Of a stretch of DNA of 64,000 nt, positions 8,123 to 15,777 are shown one piece after another. A model generated the notes under the pieces. The model saw only the letters and a list, made by a program, of their open reading frames with translations. It was not told where the DNA came from and did no database searches. Origin of the DNA: NORP23 sp050302475 (GTDB lineage: Bacteria; Pseudomonadota; Alphaproteobacteria; Rhodobacterales; Rhodobacteraceae); assembly GCA_050302475.1 (NCBI GenBank), contig JBNLBF010000005.1, forward strand, positions 84,397 to 148,396, given 5' to 3'. Within the stretch, counting starts at the first letter, position 1. Every line of letters begins with the position of its first letter. Position numbers and translations under genes: made by a program.

Positions 8123-8401
8123 ATGTCACGTTCTGTTTGGAAAGGTCCGTTCGTCGATAGCTACGTGCTGAAAAAAGCCGAAGCTGCGCGCGAATCCGGC
8201 CGCAAAGATGTTATCAAAATCTGGTCCCGTCGCTCGACCATCCTGCCGCAGTTCGTCGGTTTGACGTTCGGCGTCTATAACGGTCAGAAGCACATCCCGG
8301 TTCTCGTCTCCGAGGACATGATCGGCCAGAAATTCGGCGAATACAGCCCGACGCGCACCTATTACGGTCACGCGGCTGACAAAAAAGCGAAGAGGGGTTA
8401 A
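8123..8401 (+). CDS. rpsS: 30S ribosomal protein S19
   Basis: S19 forms part of the 30S head with S13 near the A site. The 92-residue sequence starts MSRSVWKGPFVDSYVLKKAE and ends with the basic GHAADKKAKRG. The signature ILPQFVGLTFGVYNGQKHIP is present. It sits tightly between rplB and rplV with gaps of three bases on each side. Confidence 0.98.
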   Translation: MSRSVWKGPFVDSYVLKKAEAARESGRKDVIKIWSRRSTILPQFVGLTFGVYNGQKHIPVLVSEDMIGQKFGEYSPTRTYYGHAADKKAKRG

Positions 8402-8404
8402 GCC

Positions 8405-8791
8405 ATGAGCAAGACAAAAAACCCGCGTCGCGTCGCCGACAATGAAGCTATGGCCAAAACCCGCATGCTGCGGACATCCGGTCAAAAGCTGAACCTGGTT
8501 GCACAGATGATCCGTAACAAGCCGGTCAACACCGCGCTCACGGACCTGACGTTCTCCAAGAAACGTATCGCTGAAGACGTGAAGAAATGCCTTCAGTCCG
8601 CCATCGCGAATGCTGAAAACAACCACGGTCTGGATGTTGACGAACTGATCGTCGCCGAAGCCTGGGTCGGGAAAAACCTGACGATGAAACGCGGTCGCCC
8701 CCGGGCCCGCGGTCGTTTCGGGAAAATCCTGAAACCATTCAGCGAACTGACCATCGTCGTGCGTCAGCAATCTGCAGAGGAGCAAGCCTAA
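8405..8791 (+). CDS. rplV: 50S ribosomal protein L22
   Basis: L22 contacts all 23S domains and its hairpin lines the exit tunnel; that hairpin is visible as MKRGRPRARGRFGKI. The 128 residues include a short N-terminal extension (MSKTKNPRRVADNEAM) before the core that begins AKTRMLRTSGQKLN, as in other Rhodobacterales L22. The stop overlaps the rpsC start by one base (TAATG). Confidence 0.97.
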   Translation: MSKTKNPRRVADNEAMAKTRMLRTSGQKLNLVAQMIRNKPVNTALTDLTFSKKRIAEDVKKCLQSAIANAENNHGLDVDELIVAEAWVGKNLTMKRGRPRARGRFGKILKPFSELTIVVRQQSAEEQA

Positions 8792-9492
8792 TGGGACAAA
8801 AGATTAACCCAATCGGTCTGCGCATGCAGATCAACCGTACGTGGGACAGCCGCTGGTTTGCGGATGGCGACGAATACGGTGAATTGCTGCACGAAGATCT
8901 GGCGATCCGCGAGTATGTTCACAAGAACTGCGCGCAGGCCGGCATCAGCCGCGTGATTATCGAACGTCCGCACAAAAAGTGCCGCGTCACGATCCATGCA
9001 GCCCGCCCCGGTGTGATCATCGGCAAAAAAGGCGCTGACATCGAAACGCTGCGCAAGGCGCTGGCGAAGCTGACAAGCTCGGAACTGCACCTCAACATCG
9101 TTGAAGTCCGCAAGCCCGAGGTCGACGCCCGCCTGGTTGGCGAAAGCATCGCCCAGCAGCTGGAACGCCGTGTTTCCTTCCGTCGCGCGATGAAACGTGC
9201 TGTCCAGAACGCCATGCGCATGGGGGCACAGGGTGTCCGCATCAACTGCGCCGGTCGTCTGGGTGGTGCCGAAATCGCCCGTACCGAATGGTACCGCGAA
9301 GGTCGCGTGCCCTTGCACACACTGCGTGCCGACATCGATTACGCCCATGTCGAAGCGGAAACCGCTTATGGCATCATCGGCATCAAGGTCTGGATCTTCA
9401 AAGGCGAGATCATGGAACATGACCCGATGGGCCACGACAAGCGTATGACTGAATTGCAGGATGCTGGCGGACGCCCCCAGCGTTCCCGCTGA
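8791..9492 (+). CDS. rpsC: 30S ribosomal protein S3
   Basis: S3 forms the mRNA entry site. The 233 residues contain a KH domain with the GKKG loop (RPGVIIGKKGADIETLRK) and the conserved C-terminal domain (RRAMKRAVQNAMRMGAQGVR, then RTEWYREGRVPLHTLRADI). The start overlaps the rplV stop by one base. A short tail (AGGRPQRSR) completes the protein. Confidence 0.98.
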   Translation: MGQKINPIGLRMQINRTWDSRWFADGDEYGELLHEDLAIREYVHKNCAQAGISRVIIERPHKKCRVTIHAARPGVIIGKKGADIETLRKALAKLTSSELHLNIVEVRKPEVDARLVGESIAQQLERRVSFRRAMKRAVQNAMRMGAQGVRINCAGRLGGAEIARTEWYREGRVPLHTLRADIDYAHVEAETAYGIIGIKVWIFKGEIMEHDPMGHDKRMTELQDAGGRPQRSR

Positions 9493-9513
9493 TAGCGCGT
9501 TAGGAGAGAAACA

Positions 9514-9927
9514 ATGCTTCAACCAAAACGCTCAAGATTCCGTAAGCAGTTCAAAGGCCGTATCCACGGCGACGCGAAAGGCGGATCGGACATCAATTTC
9601 GGGACTTATGCCCTGAAGACCACCGAGCCGGAGCGCATCACTGCGCGCCAGATCGAAGCCGCACGTCGTGCCATGACCCGTCAGATGAAACGTCAGGGTC
9701 GTGTCTGGATCCGGATCTTCCCGGATGTGCCGGTGACCAAAAAGCCGATCGAAGTTCGTATGGGTAAAGGTAAAGGTTCCGTCGACCGTTGGGTCGCCAA
9801 GGTGAAACCGGGTCGTATCCTGTTCGAAATCGACGGGGTTGGCGAAGACACCGCCCGCGAGGCCCTGCGCCTTGCAGCGATGAAACTGCCGGTCAAATGC
9901 CGCGTGGTCACTCGCGAAGACTGGTAA
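9514..9927 (+). CDS. rplP: 50S ribosomal protein L16
   Basis: L16 organises the A-site tRNA region of the 50S subunit. The 137-residue protein starts MLQPKRSRFRKQFKGRIHG and carries GKGKGSVDRWVAKVKPG. AGGAGA lies 6-10 bases before the ATG. rpmC normally follows directly; here a strong terminator follows and rpmC resumes 5.3 kb later. Confidence 0.98.
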   Translation: MLQPKRSRFRKQFKGRIHGDAKGGSDINFGTYALKTTEPERITARQIEAARRAMTRQMKRQGRVWIRIFPDVPVTKKPIEVRMGKGKGSVDRWVAKVKPGRILFEIDGVGEDTAREALRLAAMKLPVKCRVVTREDW

Positions 9928-9948
9928 GGGTTTCGAACCTTTAGAATT

Positions 9949-9986
9949 AAAAACCCCCGTCAGGAAACTGACGGGGGTTTTTAATT
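9949..9986 (+). terminator. Strong terminator after rplP
   Basis: AAAAACCCCCGTCAG (9949-9963) pairs fully with CTGACGGGGGTTTTT (9968-9982) around a GAAA tetraloop, then AATTG. The 15-bp stem with A- and T-tracts would work in both directions. An almost identical copy lies at 11,403-11,440, on the other side of the next gene. Confidence 0.9.
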
Positions 9987-10112
9987 GTCACCAGCTGAAA
10001 CCGAGCAGGCCAACGCCGAACCCCCACATAAACAATTAGGACATCACCAGTTTATACCGTAGGTGATACCTTACATCGCCAAAACGCGAATATTTGCACA
10101 GGCATCCGTGGG

Positions 10113-10220
10113 AAACCAAGGATCGTCAGCGCATGGGGCCCGCCATTTGCGTGCCCCTTGGTTTTGGTAGAAGCAGCACGAAACTTTTTCCATGTTTTCG
10201 GGGGTACGCCCCCAAAAGGA
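10113..10220 (+). promoter_or_regulatory. Structured leader with RBS-masking hairpin (candidate riboswitch)
   Basis: Two hairpins precede the gene starting at 10,226. The first has a 9-bp outer stem (AAACCAAGG 10,113-10,121 with CCTTGGTTT 10,156-10,164) and an inner GCGCA/TGCGT stem. The second has GGGGG (10,200-10,204), loop TACG, CCCCC (10,209-10,213), and a TTTT/AAAA extension that pairs with the first A residues of the ribosome-binding site AAAAGGA (10,214-10,220). This layout suggests control of translation start. No known riboswitch class was recognised. Confidence 0.4.
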
Positions 10221-10225
10221 TACTT

Positions 10226-11371
10226 ATGCATATTCAGAATTTCGGCGTCATCGGGACGTCCAGAAAACCGCACGAACAACGCGTGCCGATACATCCGGAT
10301 CATTTGAAACGCCTTCCCGAAGCCTATCGCAAACGTCTGATATTCGAAGAAGGTTACGGTGCGCCGTTTGGGCTGTCTGACGCAGAAATCGCGGCGGAAA
10401 CGGGTGGCGTTGCCCCCCGCGCTGATCTTTTGTCCGACCTCGGCAATGTTATCATCGCCAAACCAACCCTGTCCGATTTGAACGACCTTCGCGAAGGTGG
10501 TGTTTTGTGGGGGTACCCGCATTGTGTCCAGCAACGCGCCATCACGCAGGCGGCGATCGACCGCAAGCTGACCCTAATCGCGTTCGAGGATATGTTCATC
10601 TGGGGACCCGCTGGGCAGATCGGCCGGCATACCTTTTACAAAAACAACGAAATGGCGGGATATTGTGCCATCCTTCATGCGCTGCGTCTGCGCGGGATCG
10701 ACGGCCATTACGGCAATCAGCGCAAGGCGATTATCTTTGGCTTTGGCGCGGTCAGTCGCGGCGCGATTTACGCGCTGAAAGCACACGGATTTCGCGATAT
10801 CACCATCTGCATCCAGCGCCCCGACCACGAAGTCCGCGAGGAAGTTCTGGATTGCCATTACGTGCGCCTGTGCGAAGGCGAGGCGGGCGAGGCGCGGATG
10901 CAGATCGTTGAGCATGACGGGTCGCGCACCTCGCTGACTGACCTGATCGCGGCTTCCGACATCATTGTGAACGGAACCTTGCAGGAACCGGATCACCCGC
11001 TGATGTATGTCACCGAAGACGAAAAATCCTATTTGAAGCGCGGTAGCCTGATAGTCGATGTCAGTTGTGACGAGGGGATGGGATTTTACTTCGCCAAACC
11101 CACCAGCTTTGCCGCACCGATGTTCAAAGTTGGGGCCACGGACTACTACGCCGTCGACCACACCCCTAGCTACCTGTGGGAGGCCGCCTCGCGCTCCATC
11201 TCGGCGGCATTGGTGGTGCATCTGCCAACAGTGCTGGACGGGCCGGACGGCTGGGCGAAGAACGAAACGATCCGGCGAGCGGTGAATGTGGAGGACGGTG
11301 TTGTGATCAAGCCCAATGTCCTGTCATTCCAGAACCGGCAGCCAGAGTATCCGCACTTGCCTCGGGGCTAG
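10226..11371 (+). CDS. Alanine dehydrogenase/PNT-family NAD(P)-dependent enzyme
   Basis: A 381-residue protein of the alanine dehydrogenase / transhydrogenase / saccharopine dehydrogenase fold. The N-terminal domain has the family RVPIHPDH and a substrate-side lysine region; the Rossmann motif GFGAVSRG is at residues 172-179. It could be an alanine dehydrogenase or an N5-(carboxyethyl)ornithine synthase-like reductive condensing enzyme; the sequence does not decide. An upstream in-frame ATG at 10,094 is rejected because it would translate the structured leader, whereas ATG 10,226 has AAAAGGA five bases before it. It is a single-gene unit between two almost identical terminators. Confidence 0.75.
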   Translation: MHIQNFGVIGTSRKPHEQRVPIHPDHLKRLPEAYRKRLIFEEGYGAPFGLSDAEIAAETGGVAPRADLLSDLGNVIIAKPTLSDLNDLREGGVLWGYPHCVQQRAITQAAIDRKLTLIAFEDMFIWGPAGQIGRHTFYKNNEMAGYCAILHALRLRGIDGHYGNQRKAIIFGFGAVSRGAIYALKAHGFRDITICIQRPDHEVREEVLDCHYVRLCEGEAGEARMQIVEHDGSRTSLTDLIAASDIIVNGTLQEPDHPLMYVTEDEKSYLKRGSLIVDVSCDEGMGFYFAKPTSFAAPMFKVGATDYYAVDHTPSYLWEAASRSISAALVVHLPTVLDGPDGWAKNETIRRAVNVEDGVVIKPNVLSFQNRQPEYPHLPRG

Positions 11372-11402
11372 TGGGAATAATGAATACGCGTACTTAACAT
11401 CA

Positions 11403-11440
11403 AAAACCCCCGTCAGGAAACTGGCGGGGGTTTTCCTTTT
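11403..11440 (+). terminator. Terminator, near copy of the one after rplP
   Basis: AAAACCCCCGTCAG pairs with CTGGCGGGGGTTTT around GAAA, followed by CCTTTT. The left arm and loop are identical to the terminator at 9949-9986; the right arm differs by one base (G for A, giving a G-U pair). Confidence 0.88.
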
Positions 11441-11509
11441 TGGCGGGTCTGTTAACAGTTTGCCGTGGCCGCACCCACTGCGGCTCCTCTCACTGCCAAA
11501 GGTTCCTCA

Positions 11510-13165
11510 ATGCACGCCGATCTTAAATCCATTTCAACCCTGCCACCGTTTTCGCTCGACCCATCGGACATGGGGTGGGTGGAGGATCGTTTTGATCAGC
11601 TGTCGGACCTCGACAAAATGCGCCAGCTGTTTAACCTGATCGCCGGAGGCCCAAGCGATGCCGCATATGATCCGGTAGTCGCGAATAAAGCGGGTGGTGT
11701 GACACGGTTTTTCACCGAAGGGTTCGAGGCCGAAAAATCCGCGCTGGATACCGCGCAGGCGCAATCTGACATTCCGCTCTTGGTCTCCGCCGACCTTGAA
11801 GGCTCGATGATGAGCCTGCCCTTCGGGACGGAGGTCCCCAATCCCCTCGCGCTCGCCGCCATTGACGATCTGGATGCCACCCGCGAGATTTCCGAAATCA
11901 TGGCGGCAGAGGCACTGGCGGTTGGCATCAACTGGTCCTTCACGCCGGTGATCGACATTAACGCCGCCTGGCGGTCCTCCATCGTGGCAACGCGCGGCTT
12001 TGGCAACGATCCGAAACGCATCCGCCGCCACGCACTGACGCAGATCGACGTGTTCCAGAAGGCTGGCATTGCTGCCACCGTCAAACATTGGCCGGGGGAG
12101 GGGTACGATGATCGCGATCAGCATCTGGTCACCACAATCAATCCGCTGGATATGGACGAATGGCGGGAAACATTCGGGCGGCTTTACCAATCCGCGATCG
12201 ACGATGGCGTGAAGGCAGTGATGTCCGCGCATATCGCTCTGCCTGCCTATGCGGCAGCGGCAGGGATCGACGGGGTGGAGCGTTATCGCCCGGCCAGTAT
12301 CTCGGCCCTGCTGAACCAGACGTTGCTGCGCAGGGAAATGGGCTTCAACGGGGTGATCGTATCGGACGCGACCTCCATGGCGGGGCTGAAAAGCTGGTCG
12401 GACCGCCGGACACATGTCCCTGAGCTGATCGAAAACGGCTGCGACATGATCCTGTTCACGGATGATTATGACACCGATCTGGCCGCGCTTCAGGCGGCTT
12501 TCGCGGATGGACGCTTGTCTCAGGCACGGCTGGACGCCGCCGTCGCCCGCTTGCTGGGGTTGAAGGCGTCGTTGGGTCTGCACAAACGCGCACCTTCCGC
12601 CGCGACTGTCACCCCGCAATCCGACCGCGTCGCTCCAATCACGGCACGCGCGCCGACTTTGGTCAAAGACCTGCAAAATACCCTGCCGATTGCGCCAGAA
12701 ACGCACAAGAAGCTGTATATCTTCGACGGCAAAATCGCCTCGCCTCTGACAGGAGACCGCGAGTTTGCCCTGATCGACATGCTGCGGGGCGAGGGGTTTG
12801 ACATCACCGTACACGATCCGAACGCCGGCGCGGCAAAACCCTGGGCGGACCATGACCTTGTCCTCTATCTGCTGGGCGAGGAAACCCTGCTGACCCGGGG
12901 GCGCATTTTCCTCGACTGGCTATCCCTGACGGGGCATTTCGGTCAGGCGATGGAACGCCCGTGGTTCGATGTGCCGACCGCCCTGATCAGTTTCGGTTAT
13001 CCCTATTACCTCTATGACGCCCCGCGCATGCCTTGCGTGATCAACGCCTATATGGCTGGCGAGTCGATGCAGCGCGCGGTGCTGGAGGCGCTGCTGGGAC
13101 GTGCGCCCTTCGCCGGAATCTCCCCTATCGATCCGTTCTGCGGCCTGCCGGATGCACGCTTCTAG
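11510..13165 (+). CDS. Glycoside hydrolase family 3 protein
   Basis: A 551-residue GH3 enzyme hydrolysing a beta-linked sugar, most like beta-N-acetylhexosaminidase/NagZ or beta-glucosidase. The family motif KHWPGEG (residues 192-198) is followed by DRDQH, and the nucleophile region reads VIVSDATSM with Asp286. A C-terminal part of about 200 residues extends beyond the TIM barrel. No signal peptide is visible, so a cytoplasmic role such as cell-wall sugar recycling is possible. The ATG at 11,510 is chosen over an upstream GTG (11,465) because AAAGG lies seven bases before it. The GNAT gene follows after 3 bp. Confidence 0.85.
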   Translation: MHADLKSISTLPPFSLDPSDMGWVEDRFDQLSDLDKMRQLFNLIAGGPSDAAYDPVVANKAGGVTRFFTEGFEAEKSALDTAQAQSDIPLLVSADLEGSMMSLPFGTEVPNPLALAAIDDLDATREISEIMAAEALAVGINWSFTPVIDINAAWRSSIVATRGFGNDPKRIRRHALTQIDVFQKAGIAATVKHWPGEGYDDRDQHLVTTINPLDMDEWRETFGRLYQSAIDDGVKAVMSAHIALPAYAAAAGIDGVERYRPASISALLNQTLLRREMGFNGVIVSDATSMAGLKSWSDRRTHVPELIENGCDMILFTDDYDTDLAALQAAFADGRLSQARLDAAVARLLGLKASLGLHKRAPSAATVTPQSDRVAPITARAPTLVKDLQNTLPIAPETHKKLYIFDGKIASPLTGDREFALIDMLRGEGFDITVHDPNAGAAKPWADHDLVLYLLGEETLLTRGRIFLDWLSLTGHFGQAMERPWFDVPTALISFGYPYYLYDAPRMPCVINAYMAGESMQRAVLEALLGRAPFAGISPIDPFCGLPDARF

Positions 13166-13168
13166 GCC

Positions 13169-13648
13169 ATGACCATCACCTTCACCCGCCTGACCGATAT
13201 ACCGTTGTCCGACATTGTCACCCACATGTCCGACCCGCGCCTGTTGGATCACATGCCGCTGCTGTCGGGCGACTGGACGGAAGAGCGCGCGGAGGAGTTC
13301 GTGCTGTTCAAAGAGGGTTTCTGGACCCGCGACGGCCTCGGCCACTGGGCGATATTGGCAGATGGGGACTATGTCGGCTGGGGCGGGTTTCAGAAGGAAG
13401 GGGAGGAGTGGGATTTCGGCCTCGTCCTCACGCCCGGCCATTTCGGTCTCGGCACCCGCATCACCGCAAAAGCGCTCGATTTCGCCCGCGCCGACGACCG
13501 CATCCCCTACGTCACCTTCCTGCTGCCCCCCACCCGCACCAAGCTCGCCGCGCTGAAACGGCTGGGGGCGGTCTATGTCGGGGACATTGATTATGATGGG
13601 GAGACCTTCATGAAGTTTCGATTGGACACACCGCCAAACCCCGCCTAA
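13169..13648 (+). CDS. GNAT-family N-acetyltransferase
   Basis: A 159-residue single GNAT domain. The acetyl-CoA pyrophosphate-binding region reads TPGHFGLGTRITAKAL, and the final strand ALKRLGAVYVGDIDYDGETF is typical. The acceptor is unknown. It begins 3 bp after the GH3 stop, so the pair is likely co-transcribed, which could point to an amino-sugar substrate, but that is inference only. Confidence 0.75.
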   Translation: MTITFTRLTDIPLSDIVTHMSDPRLLDHMPLLSGDWTEERAEEFVLFKEGFWTRDGLGHWAILADGDYVGWGGFQKEGEEWDFGLVLTPGHFGLGTRITAKALDFARADDRIPYVTFLLPPTRTKLAALKRLGAVYVGDIDYDGETFMKFRLDTPPNPA

Positions 13649-13672
13649 CTTTTCGAAAACGACGGGGGAATT

Positions 13673-14041
13673 ATGGTCATCGCGGGTTGGATAATGCTGG
13701 CGCTGTTTGCGCTCTTCATGGTCGGGGCGTCTGCCACACCGAAACTGATGGGGATGGAGGCCGCCAAGCGCCCGATGGAAACGCTCGGCTGGCCGCCGCA
13801 ATACACGTTCGCGATCGGGGTGGGCGAGGTGCTGTTCGCCCTCTTGGTCCTGATCCCGCAAATGGCGGTGATCGGCGGCATCCTGATGACCGGCCTGATC
13901 GGCGGGGCGATTGCCAGCAATCTCAGGTCCGGCAGTCCGCTATACACCCACACGCCGTTCGGGGTGTATTTGGGTTGCTACATGTGGCTGGGGATTTTGC
14001 TGCGGGATGAAGCGGTGCGGCGGGTTGTCGTCGGGTTTTAA
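13673..14041 (+). CDS. DoxX-like four-helix membrane protein
   Basis: A 122-residue inner-membrane protein with four hydrophobic segments, matching the DoxX-like (DoxX_2) pattern: an N-terminal helix, then KLMGMEAAKRPMETLGWPPQ, and GVGEVLFALLVLIPQMAVIG. Function in the family is poorly known. GGGG lies 5-8 bases before the ATG. It lies 24 bp after the GNAT gene and may be the last gene of that unit. Confidence 0.75.
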   Translation: MVIAGWIMLALFALFMVGASATPKLMGMEAAKRPMETLGWPPQYTFAIGVGEVLFALLVLIPQMAVIGGILMTGLIGGAIASNLRSGSPLYTHTPFGVYLGCYMWLGILLRDEAVRRVVVGF

Positions 14042-14141
14042 CGCGAAACCTTGCAGGGGTATCTTTGTGATCCAAGATCGGTAAACTTGGCCCGGGCCAC
14101 AGGGCACAAGCACAGATAAAACGATAATAGGGAGAGTAAAC

Positions 14142-14402
14142 ATGAACCTGGAGAAACTGACAAAACGCGTGACAGCGGAACTGGGCGCGGCCCTTCCCGA
14201 CGACATATCGGCCGAGAAACGGCAGGAGATCATCGACATCGTCCGCCAGGCTTTGCAGGATTCCTCCCGCCGGACGCACCGGGAATTGCGAGGCATCACC
14301 GCTAACCATCTGAGCCATGAGGCGGATCTGGCCCACAAGATTCAGCTGGAAATGGACAAGAAAAGCGAGCTGCTGATTTCGAACCTAAGCGCGATGCAGT
14401 GA
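14142..14402 (+). CDS. Small conserved-looking helical protein, function unknown
   Basis: An 86-residue, charged, mostly helical protein without membrane segments or cysteines (MNLEKLTKRVTAELG through KKSELLISNLSAMQ). Heptad-like hydrophobic spacing in residues 25-80 suggests a coiled coil. GGGAGAG precedes the ATG by six bases, and coding usage resembles its neighbours, so it is probably real. I do not recognise the family. Confidence 0.6.
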   Translation: MNLEKLTKRVTAELGAALPDDISAEKRQEIIDIVRQALQDSSRRTHRELRGITANHLSHEADLAHKIQLEMDKKSELLISNLSAMQ

Positions 14403-14404
14403 GC

Positions 14405-14456
14405 TAGCGGATTATGATGCGCTAACTTAGCGGATTATAGTGAGTTAGCGGAATAT
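14405..14456. repeat. Three imperfect copies of TAGCGGATTAT
   Basis: TAGCGGATTAT occurs at 14,405, again at 14,428, and as TAGCGGAATAT at 14,446, right after the stop of the small helical gene. Spacing is 23 then 18 bp. Could be a decayed tandem repeat or protein-binding array; no function is known. Confidence 0.5.
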
Positions 14457-14462
14457 GGGGCA

Positions 14463-14550
14463 GGGCACGGACCTCGGGGTGGGCGAGAAGCGCCCTCCCC
14501 ATGGGGGAGGTCCGGGCGCTACCCGGCGGGGCCGGGTGAGGAGTCTATTA
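14463..14550. repeat. GC-rich palindromic stretch, possible interspersed repeat
   Basis: GGACCTC and GAGGTCC flank an inner CCTCCCC-ATG-GGGGAGG hairpin, followed by CCCGGC/GCCGGG. Such compact GC-rich palindromes occur as dispersed repeats in Rhodobacteraceae intergenic DNA. It borders the sharp change to AT-rich sequence at about 14,550. Confidence 0.45.
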
Positions 14551-14669
14551 GGAACACAAAAGTGGCCGACAAATCATTGCGTGAAACTATCGAAAAACAT
14601 TTCTTGGCGTTTTCTGTTTTGGATAAATCTCAATTTCCATACACATTGACTAGAGACAAAAGTGATGCA

Positions 14670-14690
14670 GTATTAGCAATTTGTTAATAC
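14670..14690. promoter_or_regulatory. Palindrome before the small membrane/RHH gene pair
   Basis: GTATTA (14,670-14,675) and TAATAC (14,685-14,690) are a perfect inverted repeat with a 9-bp centre, 36 bp before the first start codon. A TTGACT at 14,646-14,651 lies 19 bp before TATTAG within the palindrome. Possible operator for the RHH protein encoded downstream. Confidence 0.4.
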
Positions 14691-14725
14691 TTTCAGGTTA
14701 ACCTCTAAGAAATCTTGGAGGAACC

Positions 14726-14908
14726 ATGAAACATATTGCATTTGGTACAATTGTATTGCTGTGGCTAACCGTAGCAAAAGGACTATTTCCACAATTCTTC
14801 GCGTATTTACCTCTGGGAGGTAGTGCTATCGCAGAACTCGGAATTGTTCTGGGTATAGCCGTTTCATTTGCAGTAATTGATGAAATCAGGAAATCAAAGA
14901 ATGAATAA
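14726..14908 (+). CDS. 60-residue membrane protein
   Basis: A tiny protein with two hydrophobic segments (about residues 4-26 and 33-50), a short loop with PLGGSA and a basic end (EIRKSKNE). It has a strong TTGGAGGAACC ribosome-binding site. The region is clearly AT-richer than the genes around it, a sign of horizontal acquisition. Its last 8 bases overlap the RHH gene. Family not recognised; a small toxin or a membrane anchor are both possible. Confidence 0.6.
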   Translation: MKHIAFGTIVLLWLTVAKGLFPQFFAYLPLGGSAIAELGIVLGIAVSFAVIDEIRKSKNE

Positions 14909-15101
14909 ACGCCGTATCACAATAACAGTAGACCCAGAGCTCGAAACTTGGCTTCAAGCAAGTTCTGATGCCACAGGGCGATCAGTTTCAGAGGTAATAA
15001 GAATAAGTCTGCGAGAATTTGCTGCAAATAACCCCAATCGGTTCTCAAGATCTGACAAGGCTCGGTCAGAGTCAGAAAACGCTTGGAAGAAACAAAACTA
15101 G
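14901..15101 (+). CDS. Ribbon-helix-helix (CopG/ParD-like) DNA-binding protein
   Basis: A 66-residue protein whose first 40 residues fit the RHH fold: the DNA-contacting strand RRITITVDPEL, then helices ASSDATGRSVSEVIRISLREFA. The rest is a polar tail. The chosen ATG overlaps the upstream gene by 8 bases; an earlier in-frame ATG at 14,877 would lie inside that gene. RHH proteins usually repress their own operon, which fits the palindrome at 14,670. No toxin-like gene follows, so if this is an antitoxin its partner is the upstream membrane protein. Confidence 0.65.
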   Translation: MNKRRITITVDPELETWLQASSDATGRSVSEVIRISLREFAANNPNRFSRSDKARSESENAWKKQN

Positions 15102-15161
15102 ATTGACCAAGCTAGCCTGCCAGCGGCTTTATGTTAGTAATAAACTAATTTTATTTCCCCC

Positions 15162-15190
15162 TTGCCAACCCCACCATTCCCCCCTATACG
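15162..15190 (+). promoter_or_regulatory. Promoter of the rpmC segment
   Basis: TTGCCA (15,162-15,167) and TATACG (15,185-15,190) are separated by 17 bp, an excellent sigma70-like pair. The predicted leader to rpmC is about 70 nt and contains a GGGTGACCC/GGGCCC-rich region. Confidence 0.65.
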
Positions 15191-15265
15191 GCCCACTTCG
15201 CATGTACTCCATCGGAATCAGGGTGACCCGTTCGGGCCCTCCGGTGATGTTGAAAGGAAAATGAC

Positions 15266-15466
15266 ATGAATGCCGCAGAACTGCGCGACAAGACGCCTGA
15301 GGAGCTGACAAAACAGCTCGAAGCGTTGAAAAAAGAGAGCTTCAACCTCCGTTTCCAGCAGGCCACCGGCCAGATGGAAAACACTGCACGTATGAAGGCC
15401 GCCCGTCGTGAGGCCGCCCGCGTGAAGACAATTTTGAACGAAAAAGCCGCTCAGGCTGCGGAATAA
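15266..15466 (+). CDS. rpmC: 50S ribosomal protein L29
   Basis: L29 is a small helical hairpin protein at the tunnel exit beside L23. The 66 residues include ELRDKTPEELTKQLEALKKE and the conserved NLRFQQATGQMENTARM. AAAGGAAA lies 5-12 bases before the ATG. It restarts the S10 order after cargo 2, and rpsQ follows 10 bp later. Confidence 0.97.
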   Translation: MNAAELRDKTPEELTKQLEALKKESFNLRFQQATGQMENTARMKAARREAARVKTILNEKAAQAAE

Positions 15467-15476
15467 GGGTGTAGAG

Positions 15477-15707
15477 ATGCCAAAACGAATTTTGCAAGGC
15501 ACCGTGACCAGCAACGCAAACGAACAGACCGTAACCGTGTCTGTTGAACGTCGTTTCACACACCCGGTGATGAAGAAAACCATTCGTAAGTCCAAAAAAT
15601 ACCGGGCCCACGATGAAAACAATGCTTTCAACGTTGGTGACACAGTCCGTATTCAGGAATGTGCGCCGAAGTCGAAGACAAAACGCTGGGAAGTGATCGC
15701 CGAGTAG
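15477..15707 (+). CDS. rpsQ: 30S ribosomal protein S17
   Basis: S17 is a primary 16S-binding OB-fold protein. The 76-residue sequence shows LQGTVTSNANEQTVTVSVER, the core RRFTHPVMKKTIRKSKKYRA and the ending GDTVRIQECAPKSKTKRWEV. It closes the S10 part; rplN begins 70 bp later, which is the normal S10/spc boundary and could hold an spc-type leader. Confidence 0.97.
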   Translation: MPKRILQGTVTSNANEQTVTVSVERRFTHPVMKKTIRKSKKYRAHDENNAFNVGDTVRIQECAPKSKTKRWEVIAE

Positions 15708-15777
15708 ATCACCTCCAGTTTAATCGAAACCGTGGGGCCGTAACTGCATTTGGTCCCCACAGGTCGGGAGAAACACT

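Noticed and set aside
11534..12853. 439-codon open frame opposite the GH3 gene
   Set aside because: Antisense shadow of a GC-rich gene with clear catalytic motifs on the plus strand.
14455..14649. 64-codon open frame over the GC-rich palindrome
   Set aside because: Crosses the palindrome and the composition change; starts on a weak codon without a ribosome-binding site.
14901..15265. Classical toxin-antitoxin pair with a downstream toxin gene
   Set aside because: No ParE, RelE, HicA or similar gene follows the RHH gene; only 164 bp of promoter-containing sequence lies before rpmC.
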